Assembly (NCBI RefSeq): GCF_022370635.2
Contig: NZ_CP092362.2
Coordinates: forward strand, 496,001-560,000
Reading direction: 5' to 3'
Source: Mycolicibacterium crocinum
GTDB taxonomy: Bacteria; Actinomycetota; Actinomycetes; Mycobacteriales; Mycobacteriaceae
Length of the DNA stretch: 64,000 nucleotides
Positions 15,784 through 25,613 of the stretch are shown here, one piece after another. The position numbers and the translations under genes are program-made. Every line of letters begins with the position of its first letter. Within the stretch, counting starts at the first letter, position 1. The notes beneath the pieces were generated by a model that worked only from the letters and a program-made list of their open reading frames with translations, did no database searches and was not told where the DNA came from.

Positions 15784-17127
15784 TTATCCGATCCGGATCA
15801 GTTTCTTGTTGACGAACTCGTCGATGCCGAACCGGCCCAGCTCCCGTCCGAAGCCGGAGCGCTTCACCCCGCCGAACGGCAGCTCGACCCCGTCGGCGCC
15901 GACTACGTTCACGAACACCATGCCGGCGTCGATCTTGTCGGCTACCCGCTTGGCTTGTTCTTCATCCGTGGTGAACACGTACGAGCCGAGCCCGAACGGG
16001 ATGTCGTTGGCCAGCTCGACGGCCTCGTCCTCGGAGTTCACCTTGAACACCATCGCCACCGGGCCGAATAGCTCCTCGCGGTAGGTCGCCGAATCGGGGG
16101 AGACCCCGGTCAGCACGCCCGGCGGGAAGTAGGCGCCGTCGCGCTTGCCCTCCGAGACCAGGTTGGCGCCGTCGGCAACCGCACGGTCGATCTGCTCGGC
16201 CAGGCGCTGGGCCGCGCCCAGCGACGACAGCGGCGCCAGGCCGTCGGCGGCCTCGACCACCTTCTTGGTGAACTTGTCGAGGAACTCGTCGTAGAGGTCG
16301 GCCGAGACGATGAAGCGCTTGGCGGCGTTGCACGCCTGCCCGGTGTTCTCGAATCGTCCGGCCATCGCGGCCTCGACGGTGGCGTCCAGGTCGTCACTGG
16401 ACAGCAGAATGAACGGATCGGAGCCGCCGAGCTCGAGGACGACCTTCTTGAGGTTGCGGCCGGCGATCTCGGCGACCGCGGCACCGGCCCGCTCGGAACC
16501 GGTCAGCGACACCCCCTGCACTCGCGGGTCGGCGATGACATCGGCGATCTGCTCGTTGGTGGCATAGATGTTGACGTAGGCGCCCGCGGGGTAGCCGGCG
16601 TCATCGAAGATCTGCTGGATGGCCTCGGCGGACTCCGGGCACTGCGGCGCGTGCTTGAGCACGATCGTGTTGCCCAGCGTCAGGTTCGGTCCGGCGAACC
16701 GGGCGACCTGGTAATACGGGTAGTTCCACGGCATGATGCCCAGCAGCACGCCGACCGGTCCACGCTTGATCACCGCGCTGCCCTCGCCGTCGAGCAACTC
16801 GATCGGCTCGTCGGCCAGGAACTTCTCGGCGTTGTCGGCGTAGTACTCGTAGATCGCCGCACTGAAGTCGACCTCGCCGAGGGCTTGGTCCAGCGGCTTG
16901 CCCATCTCGCGGTGGATGATTTCGGCCAGCTTGTCGCGGCGCTCGGTGTGCAGGGCGGCCACCCGGCGGATCAGGTCCGCGCGCTGCGCCACCGTCGATG
17001 TCTTCGACCATTCGCGGTAGGTCTTGGTGGCCGAGGCCAGCGCCTGCTCGATCTGCTCGTCGGTCGCGGTGGGGTACTCCCGCACGACTTCACCGGACTT
17101 CGGATCGACCACTGCGTACAGACTCAT
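15784..17127 (-). CDS. gabD: Succinate-semialdehyde dehydrogenase (GabD1-like)
   Basis: A 447-residue ALDH, shorter than typical SSADH, like the mycobacterial GabD1 group. PWNYPYY carries the oxyanion Asn. LTGSERAG is the cofactor loop, LELGGSDPF contains the base Glu, NTGQACNAAKR has the catalytic Cys near residue 243, and EELFGPVA is present. It oxidises succinate (or glutarate) semialdehyde with NAD(P). It is the promoter-proximal gene of the operon, transcribed leftwards from a region with an 18+18-bp inverted repeat beginning 14 bp upstream of ATG 17127. A regulator gene is divergent on the other side. Confidence 0.85.
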   Translation of the reverse strand: MSLYAVVDPKSGEVVREYPTATDEQIEQALASATKTYREWSKTSTVAQRADLIRRVAALHTERRDKLAEIIHREMGKPLDQALGEVDFSAAIYEYYADNAEKFLADEPIELLDGEGSAVIKRGPVGVLLGIMPWNYPYYQVARFAGPNLTLGNTIVLKHAPQCPESAEAIQQIFDDAGYPAGAYVNIYATNEQIADVIADPRVQGVSLTGSERAGAAVAEIAGRNLKKVVLELGGSDPFILLSSDDLDATVEAAMAGRFENTGQACNAAKRFIVSADLYDEFLDKFTKKVVEAADGLAPLSSLGAAQRLAEQIDRAVADGANLVSEGKRDGAYFPPGVLTGVSPDSATYREELFGPVAMVFKVNSEDEAVELANDIPFGLGSYVFTTDEEQAKRVADKIDAGMVFVNVVGADGVELPFGGVKRSGFGRELGRFGIDEFVNKKLIRIG

Positions 17128-17141
17128 GTTCCGTCCTGAGG

Positions 17142-17183
17142 GTTTAGTGGTGTAAAACTAGTGAAAGTTATATACCGCTAAAC
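17142..17183. promoter_or_regulatory. Inverted-repeat operator between gabD and the XRE-cupin gene
   Basis: The arms GTTTAGTGGTGTAAAACT (17142-17159) and the complement of 17166-17183 (GTTTAGCGGTATATAACT) match at 15 of 18 positions with a 6-bp spacer. The site lies between divergent genes and is AT-rich, so it probably overlaps both promoters. It is most likely bound by the adjacent XRE-cupin regulator. The pairing is directly visible; the protein partner is inferred. Confidence 0.7.
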
Positions 17184-17237
17184 TCCCACGCCACAAGGGC
17201 CGGGCAACCGGCCGTCTGCTGAAGGTGAGGTGCCCCG

Positions 17238-17846
17238 ATGCAGCAGGACATCGGCGACGACGTCCTCGCGGGCGTCGACGGGTGGATGACCCGGCTCGGC
17301 CCGAAGCTGCGGGCGCTTCGCCAAGAGCGGGCGCTGACGTTGGAGGCGGTCGCCACTTCTGCCGGGCTGACCAAAGGTTTCCTGAGCCTGCTGGAGCGCG
17401 GGCAGACCACGATCTCGGTACCCAATCTGCTCCGCGTGTGCGAAATCCTCAGTGTCTCAGTAGGTTCGCTGTTCGACTATCCCGATTCGCCGGTGGTCCG
17501 CGGTGGCGGCGGTGCGCCAGTCGAGATGGGCGGCAGCGGGATCCGCGAGTATCTGCTGACGCCGGAGACCGAGCAAAACTTGCAGGTGATGCGGACGGTG
17601 CTGCACCCCGGTGGCGGGACGGGCGGCGCCTACACGCTGGAGTCCGAAACCATCTTCGTGTTCGTGCTGCGCGGGTGCCTGCGCCTGACGGTCGACGGTC
17701 AGGAATCGGTCCTCAAAGCCGGCGACTGCTACACGTTCTCGGCCAAGGCCGCCCATTCCTGGGACAACCCAGGGCCGGAGACGAGCGAGGTGCTGTGGTC
17801 TATCACGCCACCGATACCACGGAATTCCGACCCGAACCGGGTCTAA
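17238..17846 (+). CDS. XRE-family regulator with C-terminal cupin domain
   Basis: A 202-residue protein. The Cro/C1-type helix-turn-helix lies at about residues 20-75 (LGPKLRALRQERALTLEAVA, GLTKGFLSLLERG, SVPNLLRVCEIL), and a cupin barrel lies at about 110-195 (LHPGGGTGG, ESETIFVFVLRGCLRLTVDG, AGDCYTFSAKAAHSWDNPG). Such fusions sense a small metabolite in the cupin and control neighbouring catabolic genes, for example those for amines or amino acids. GGTGAGG lies about 8 bp upstream of ATG 17238. It is divergent from the gabD operon across a strong inverted repeat, so it is probably that operon's regulator and autoregulated. Confidence 0.85.
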   Translation: MQQDIGDDVLAGVDGWMTRLGPKLRALRQERALTLEAVATSAGLTKGFLSLLERGQTTISVPNLLRVCEILSVSVGSLFDYPDSPVVRGGGGAPVEMGGSGIREYLLTPETEQNLQVMRTVLHPGGGTGGAYTLESETIFVFVLRGCLRLTVDGQESVLKAGDCYTFSAKAAHSWDNPGPETSEVLWSITPPIPRNSDPNRV

Positions 17847-17891
17847 CGTGCTGTACTGACCAGACAGTTTGTTGCCGGGGAAGGTATTTGG

Positions 17892-18140
17892 GTGGTCAAG
17901 AAGTCAGCGGGAAAGCGCGCTGACGGCGACGAGAAGATCGCCGTCGATCAACGCGTCCGTGTCTATGTCGACACCGACGACGAGGTACGTGGCGTCATCG
18001 TCGAGGATTTCGGGGACCTGGCCGGCCATGCCGTCGATGTCGGGGACGTCCACATCTCGGATGCCGCGCGGCGCTGGGCGGTTCTCACCGACGCCGGAAC
18101 TCTGGTTTTCGTCGACAGTCACCAGATCGCCTCGGAGTAA
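17892..18140 (+). CDS. Conserved small hypothetical protein
   Basis: A soluble 82-residue acidic protein with a Lys-rich first ten residues. A beta-rich body follows (DQRVRVYVDTDDEVRGVIVEDFGDLAG, RRWAVLTDAGTLVFVDSHQI) resembling a small SH3-like barrel. GTG 17892 is preceded by GGGGAAGG at about 8 bp, a strong ribosome site, and coding continues to a clean stop. It follows the XRE-cupin gene by 45 bp and is convergent with the sulfatase gene (6-bp gap). I do not recognise a function. Confidence 0.65.
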   Translation: MVKKSAGKRADGDEKIAVDQRVRVYVDTDDEVRGVIVEDFGDLAGHAVDVGDVHISDAARRWAVLTDAGTLVFVDSHQIASE

Positions 18141-18146
18141 AGACCT

Positions 18147-19940
18147 CTAGCCGAACAACCGCCGGCGACGTCGGGTCGGCGGCCGTCGCGAGGCGTACGG
18201 CCAAGGATTGTTGCGCTCGGGGACGGCGTCGGCGCGGACCTGCTTGAGCTGCGCTCGCAGATGCGCTTTCAGTTCGTGCAATTCGGCATCGGACCACCGA
18301 TTGACGGCCTCGAACGGATCAGCGGTCAAATCGTAGAGTTCCCACTGATCGTCGAGCGGGCTGGTGCGATACGTCTCGCCACCGGGACCGTTGGCGGCGA
18401 GGTGCCGAATCCCCGGTTCGGTCCACGTGCCTGGGTCGTCGAACGTGCGCACCAACTTCCACAGGCGACCGTCCACCCGGGTGACGAGCCCCTCGAAGTT
18501 CGCCGACGTGTGCGCCGGTATCCGGATGCGCAACGGCGCAGGAGGATTCACCGTCCGCTTGAGGCGCCGTGCCAGACCCGAGGCCCCGGTGTCACCCTCG
18601 AGCATGTTGTCGCGGGTCATGATGTAGACGGCGCGGCTCTCGTCCGCCTCCGCCCCGTCGACGATCGGCATGAGATCACGGCCGGGTAGGGGATGCACTT
18701 CGGTGAAGGACTTGGAAAGCGTTGCCGCAGTGGACTCCACATCGATGCCGGCAGCACCGAGCAGGGTCGGCAGCAGGTCGACATGCGATGTCGGTGCCGT
18801 CACGAGACGCGGCGCGGTCGCGTGCTCGCCCACGCGGGCGATCACGAACGGAACCCGGGTCGCTTCGTCGTACAGGTTGAACCACTTCTGATGCAGACCG
18901 CCATGGGCGCCCAGCAGATCGCCATGGTCGGCGGTGCGCACCAGCACGGCGTGATCCGACCCGCCCTCGGTGACGGCACGGCGGACCCGGTCGATGGGTG
19001 CATCCACTTCGGCATGCAGCCGGTAGTAGAGGTCGCGATAGCGCTGCGCGCCACGGTCGTACACGCGCTGGATGGCCGCGGCGGGACCGTAACCCGAGTA
19101 GTAGGCCTCCCGGAAGGCGATTTGCGCGGCGGGTTTGGTGCGCAGGTCTTCGTCTCCGGTGGGCGCAGCCGGCACCGGCGGTGGATCAAGCGGCGAGGGT
19201 TCCAGCGGGCTTCGCCTCGCCCAGGTGGGAAACAGCACGATGTCGTGCGGGTTGACGAAGCTCGCCACGAGCAGGAACGGCCGCAGTGCGGCGGCGTCCC
19301 CGGCGCGCCTGCGGGAGTACCGATCCTGCAGCCAGGCCACCACCCGGTCGGCGATCAACGGGTCGCGCCGCAGGCCACTGTTCGCCAGGCCCGCGCCGTG
19401 TGGTTCGGGCCCGACCCAGCCGGAGAACCCGAACGGTGCGAGCGGATCGGCATCGAGGTAGCGCCGCACCGCCGCCGGGTCGACGACGCCGTCGTCGTCA
19501 TTGGTCGCCAGTGCCGCACCGGTTTCGGGGTCGGTCAGATCGGCGTGCGAGATATGCCACTTGCCGTCGTAATGGGTGTCGTAGCCGGCTGCGCGGAACC
19601 AGTTACCCAGCGTGGGCACTTCGCCTCGCCGCAGCCACCGCATCCGTGAATCGTCGAATACCTTTCCGATGCCGTCGGTCTGGGTGACACCGTGTAGGTC
19701 GGGGTACTGCCCGGTGAAGATCGTCGGCCTGCTTGGTACGCACGCCAGCGAGCCGGTGTAGTGGCGCCCGAAGCTGACACCGTGCTCGTCGAACCATCGC
19801 CTGCCGCTCAACACCCGCTGCCGCCAAGCGAGAACGTCATCCGACTCGTAGGGCGGAGTCGCGCGCTCCTCGTCGGTCATCACGATGATGATGTCGGGTG
19901 TCTTTCCCGTCGCTTCGCTCGCCCCGGAATGATCAGACAT
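18147..19940 (-). CDS. Type I sulfatase (formylglycine-dependent)
   Basis: The 597-residue protein has the sulfatase signature SLACVPSRPTIFTGQYP, in which Cys67 of C-x-P-S-R would be converted to formylglycine by a separate enzyme. The N-terminal metal-binding segment is IIIVMTDEE, and the later ADHGDLLGAHGG supplies the second metal site. No signal peptide is seen, suggesting a cytoplasmic enzyme. It hydrolyses a sulfate ester (aryl, choline or lipid) or, less likely, a phosphonate ester; the substrate cannot be told. Its start overlaps the end of the SRPBCC gene by 8 bp, so the two form a translationally coupled pair. Confidence 0.88.
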   Translation of the reverse strand: MSDHSGASEATGKTPDIIIVMTDEERATPPYESDDVLAWRQRVLSGRRWFDEHGVSFGRHYTGSLACVPSRPTIFTGQYPDLHGVTQTDGIGKVFDDSRMRWLRRGEVPTLGNWFRAAGYDTHYDGKWHISHADLTDPETGAALATNDDDGVVDPAAVRRYLDADPLAPFGFSGWVGPEPHGAGLANSGLRRDPLIADRVVAWLQDRYSRRRAGDAAALRPFLLVASFVNPHDIVLFPTWARRSPLEPSPLDPPPVPAAPTGDEDLRTKPAAQIAFREAYYSGYGPAAAIQRVYDRGAQRYRDLYYRLHAEVDAPIDRVRRAVTEGGSDHAVLVRTADHGDLLGAHGGLHQKWFNLYDEATRVPFVIARVGEHATAPRLVTAPTSHVDLLPTLLGAAGIDVESTAATLSKSFTEVHPLPGRDLMPIVDGAEADESRAVYIMTRDNMLEGDTGASGLARRLKRTVNPPAPLRIRIPAHTSANFEGLVTRVDGRLWKLVRTFDDPGTWTEPGIRHLAANGPGGETYRTSPLDDQWELYDLTADPFEAVNRWSDAELHELKAHLRAQLKQVRADAVPERNNPWPYASRRPPTRRRRRLFG

Positions 19941-20394
19941 GCTGCGCCTCCAATTGTTTCGCCAGATACGCGAGCATGGCGTCGACCCTCTTGGCAGAAC
20001 CCCGGGCGATGAGGGTTTCGGCGATCCGTCCCGGCAGGCCCGCGACGGTGACCGTGCTGATCAGGGTGACGTCGGTGGCACCGCCGGACGGTGTCAGTGT
20101 CCAGCCGTTGCGGACCATCAGCCAGCGGGGGAAGCCTTCGACGTCATAGCTGAGTGAGAGCGGTGGCGAAAACTCGGTGATCCGCTCGACGAGGGTGTTG
20201 CGCCCGACCTGAACACGCCGGGTGGTACCGATACCGATGCGTTGGTCGTGCGGGCTCAGTAAGCAGGAGTGGTCGACGAAGTCGGCCCAGGAGCTGATCG
20301 CGCCGAAATCTGCCAGCACGTCCCAGATTGTCTGCGGGTCGGCGGCGATTGTGCGGGTGCGGCGGATCTCGGCCACCGGATCATTCAACCGCAC
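19933..20394 (-). CDS. SRPBCC-family lipid/polyketide-binding protein
   Basis: The 153 residues match the START-like/Bet v 1 fold: [32 protein letters not shown] at the start, then [20 protein letters not shown], a [17 protein letters not shown] strand and a long C-terminal helix ending [10 protein letters not shown]. These proteins bind hydrophobic ligands or act as cyclases/dehydratases; the role here is unknown. GTG 20394 is chosen because AGGGACGA lies just upstream; GTG 20376 is an alternative. It precedes and overlaps the sulfatase gene and is divergent from mbtK, 67 bp away. Confidence 0.7.
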   Translation of the reverse strand: MRLNDPVAEIRRTRTIAADPQTIWDVLADFGAISSWADFVDHSCLLSPHDQRIGIGTTRRVQVGRNTLVERITEFSPPLSLSYDVEGFPRWLMVRNGWTLTPSGGATDVTLISTVTVAGLPGRIAETLIARGSAKRVDAMLAYLAKQLEAQHV

Positions 20395-20461
20395 TCGTCC
20401 CTGCGGTGTCCGGCAATATGGAGCCAACCACCGACGCCTGTCGTCGGCTACGCTGCGCGCG

Positions 20462-21055
20462 ATGACCGAGGTTGTTCTCGCGCGCGCGCTGCCCGACCTG
20501 TCCGACGAGGTGGCGCGGGTCCCGGCCCCCGTCGTGCCGGCCGTCGATCCGCCGTACTCGTTACGCGTGGCGACCGCCGCTGACGCTCCGATGGTCGCCG
20601 AGTGGATGAACCGGCCGCATCTGGCGCAGGCATGGGAATACGACTGGCCCGTCGATCGCTGGCGGCGGCACCTGCAGGCGCAACTCGATGGCACGTACTC
20701 GGTGCCACTGATTGTCACCCTCGAGGGCACTCCCGACGGTTACCTCGAGTTATACAGGGCTGCAAAGGATTCCATCGCACCGTGTTATGAGGTCGACCCG
20801 TACGACCTCGGCCTCCATGCGGCGATCGCCAGCACCCGACTTCTCAACAGAGGCATCGGTGTGGATCTGCTCCCACAGATCATCACCAACCTGTTCGCCG
20901 TTGACCCGCGGTGCCGACGGGTGATGTTCGATCCCGACCACCGCAACGCCGCGGCTCGGCGGGTGTGCGAAGCCGCGGGATGCAGATTCATCGGAGAGTT
21001 CGACATGTCCAACCGGCGGATGGCGCTCTACGCGTTCGATCGTCCGCAGGGATAG
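20462..21055 (+). CDS. mbtK: Siderophore lysine N-acyltransferase (MbtK-like GNAT)
   Basis: A 197-residue GNAT of the MbtK/IucB/RhbD family: [20 protein letters not shown] near residue 45, [42 protein letters not shown] and a C-terminal [20 protein letters not shown]. MbtK transfers the long acyl chain to the N6-hydroxylysine amine of mycobactin. ATG 20462 begins the conserved region; a longer open frame from 20222 overlaps the SRPBCC gene and lacks support. In M. tuberculosis mbtK (Rv1347c) sits in the separate mbt-2 cluster with mbtL, mbtM and mbtN. Here it lies next to the main cluster and those three are absent from the window. Confidence 0.82.
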   Translation: MTEVVLARALPDLSDEVARVPAPVVPAVDPPYSLRVATAADAPMVAEWMNRPHLAQAWEYDWPVDRWRRHLQAQLDGTYSVPLIVTLEGTPDGYLELYRAAKDSIAPCYEVDPYDLGLHAAIASTRLLNRGIGVDLLPQIITNLFAVDPRCRRVMFDPDHRNAAARRVCEAAGCRFIGEFDMSNRRMALYAFDRPQG

Positions 21056-21076
21056 CCCGTTCGGCTTAGTGCGCCC

Positions 21077-21099
21077 GCGATCAGCGGGGTGCTGAGCGC
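21077..21099. terminator. Short hairpin after mbtK
   Basis: GCGATCAGC (21077-21085) and GCTGAGCGC (21091-21099) pair with one mismatch around a 5-base loop. No U-tract is present. It may end mbtK transcription before the iron-box promoter. Confidence 0.35.
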
Positions 21100-21106
21100 A
21101 TCTAAC

Positions 21107-21150
21107 TATGGTTAGGCGTACCTATTGAAACTTAGGTAAGTCTTAGCTAA
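21107..21150 (+). promoter_or_regulatory. Two tandem IdeR iron boxes
   Basis: Two 19-bp sites resemble the IdeR consensus TTAGGTTAGGCTAACCTAA. TATGGTTAGGCGTACCTAT (21107-21125) matches 14 of 19 positions and TTAGGTAAGTCTTAGCTAA (21132-21150) matches 15 of 19. Centres are 25 bp apart. They lie 49-92 bp before the GTG of the secreted-protein gene, so that gene, and mbtI by read-through, should be repressed in iron excess. Confidence 0.75.
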
Positions 21151-21198
21151 TCTCCGTCCGCAATGCTTACTCGTCAGAACTGTGGAGAAGGAGATTTC

Positions 21199-23921
<2,723 letters not shown>

Positions 23922-23925
23922 CCGG

Positions 23926-25524
23926 CTAGGGGTGTAACTGCGCGAGGATCGACCGTTTGTCGACCTTGCCCACCGGCGTCGTGGGTAACGCCGGCATCGG
24001 CGCGACCATGTCCGGGCGGCAGTGCACAGCGACACCGCGCGCATCGAGATGCTCGTTGAGCTCGGTCATGCCGACCGGCGTGCCCCGGAAAACAACTGCC
24101 GCGCAGATCTTCTCGCCGAGGTAGGGATCGGGTAGGCCGACAGCGGCAGCCGCGGAGATGCGCGGATGGGTGAGCAAGTGGCTTTCCAGATCGAGGGCCG
24201 ACACCGTCTCGCCACCGCGAAGGATGACGTCCTTGACCCGTCCCGTCACCTCCAGGTAGCCGTTGGCCAAGCGGCGCACCGTGTCTCCGCTGCGGTAGAA
24301 GCCATCCGGTGTGAACGAGCGCTGGTTCTCCGCTTCGGCCCGGAAATACCCGTTGATGGTGTACGGCCCGCGCACCAAAAGTTCGCCCGGCTCACCTTCT
24401 GGCACTTCGTCTCCGGCCTCATCGACGATGCGAAGCTCGTCATCCTCGGCCAGCGGCCGACCCTGGGTGTTGTCGATCAGTTCCGGAGGGTCGTCGAGCC
24501 TGGTGTAGTTCAGCAGGCCTTCGGCCATCCCGAACACCTGCTGGAGTCCGGGTGTGAGCACCGATCGGATGTGCCGGGCGTCGTCCGCGGCCAGCTTGGC
24601 CCCGCCGACCTGAAGCACGCGCATTGTCGACGGAATCTGCTCCTCCCACTCGCAGGCCTGCGCCCACAACCGGGCCAGTGCCGGCACCAGTGCCGTGACG
24701 GTGACACCATGGCGGGCAATCGTGGCGAACGCCGCTTCCGGACTGGGATCTCGGCCGAACACCACGGTCGCACCCGCGCTCATCGCACCGAGGAGTCCGG
24801 GGCAGGCAAGGGGGAAGTTGTGGCCGGCAGGTAGTGCGACGAGGTAGACGTCGTCACTCGTCAGCCGGCACAGCGCAGCGCTGGCGGTGGCGTTGTACAC
24901 GTAGTCGTCGTGAGTGCGGGGGATCAGCTTTGGGGCGCCGGTGGTGCCGCCGGACACCAGCAGCACCGCGGGGCCGCTGGTGTCGGGGCGCAACCGCGGC
25001 GGCTGCCCCTCGCCCGCGCACACCTGCGACCACGAGGTGTGCGAGCCGGCTTCGCCGTCGACGATGAGATGCCGTAATCGGTTGGGCCGCTGCAACAGTC
25101 GCTCGGCCATCGCGCGGTAGTCGAATCCGCCCGGGTCGGTGCCCACGATGATCGCGGTCGCGCTGCAGACGTCGAGGAAGTGCGCCAGTTCGGCGTCGCG
25201 GTGGCCGGGCAGGCACAGCACCGGCAACGCGCCGGTCCGCAACAATCCGAACAGCGCGACCGCGAACTGACAACTGTTCGGCAGCTGTACCAGGACGCAG
25301 TCCCCGGCACCGATCCCCAACGAGAGGAGGCCGGCGGCGGCTGCGTCGGCTCGCTGGTCCAACTCGGCATACGTCAAGCGCTCCGCCTCGTCGATGACCG
25401 CCGGGTGATCGGGCCAACGCTGCGCGGACGATCGCAGAATCTCGTCGAGGGGTTGGCCGGCCCAGTATCCCGCGTCGCGATAGAAGCTCGCGCGGTGCGG
25501 CGGAAAGGGGATGAATCCGGTCAT
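23926..25524 (-). CDS. mbtA: Salicyl-AMP ligase MbtA
   Basis: The 532-residue stand-alone adenylation enzyme activates salicylate and loads it on the aryl carrier domain of MbtB. The ATP motif LVSGGTTGAPKLIPRTH, an aryl-acid-type pocket segment PAGHNFPLACPG, FGMAEGLLNYTRLDDP, the hinge region YRSGDTVRR and the catalytic Lys in LPTTPVGKVDKR are present. The PAGHNF Asn is characteristic of aryl-acid ligases such as DhbE and EntE. ATG 25524 is chosen because AGGGAG precedes it by about 5 bp; ATGs at 25545 and 25563 are possible. Divergent from mbtB across two iron boxes, as in M. tuberculosis. Confidence 0.93.
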   Translation of the reverse strand: MTGFIPFPPHRASFYRDAGYWAGQPLDEILRSSAQRWPDHPAVIDEAERLTYAELDQRADAAAAGLLSLGIGAGDCVLVQLPNSCQFAVALFGLLRTGALPVLCLPGHRDAELAHFLDVCSATAIIVGTDPGGFDYRAMAERLLQRPNRLRHLIVDGEAGSHTSWSQVCAGEGQPPRLRPDTSGPAVLLVSGGTTGAPKLIPRTHDDYVYNATASAALCRLTSDDVYLVALPAGHNFPLACPGLLGAMSAGATVVFGRDPSPEAAFATIARHGVTVTALVPALARLWAQACEWEEQIPSTMRVLQVGGAKLAADDARHIRSVLTPGLQQVFGMAEGLLNYTRLDDPPELIDNTQGRPLAEDDELRIVDEAGDEVPEGEPGELLVRGPYTINGYFRAEAENQRSFTPDGFYRSGDTVRRLANGYLEVTGRVKDVILRGGETVSALDLESHLLTHPRISAAAAVGLPDPYLGEKICAAVVFRGTPVGMTELNEHLDARGVAVHCRPDMVAPMPALPTTPVGKVDKRSILAQLHP

Positions 25525-25561
25525 TGCGCTCCCTGGCGTAGGCATGTCCTCGGCAGTGAGC

Positions 25562-25600
25562 ATAGGGTAGCCTTCCCAAAGTTAGGTAAGGCTGGTCTGA
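25562..25600. promoter_or_regulatory. Back-to-back IdeR iron boxes in the mbtA-mbtB divergent promoter
   Basis: ATAGGGTAGCCTTCCCAAA (25562-25580) and TTAGGTAAGGCTGGTCTGA (25582-25600) match the 19-bp IdeR consensus at about 13 and 14 positions and are separated by one base. They occupy the 89-bp gap between mbtA (start 25524, leftward) and mbtB (start 25614, rightward) and can repress both in iron-replete cells. Each box is weak alone; the tandem arrangement suggests cooperative binding. Confidence 0.75.
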
Positions 25601-25613
25601 GGCAGGAGGCGCA

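Noticed and set aside
24000..25600. Long antisense frames across mbtA, and similar antisense frames across most other genes
   Set aside because: High GC content opens alternative frames; the translations are Arg/Pro/Ala-rich and lack domains or ribosome sites.
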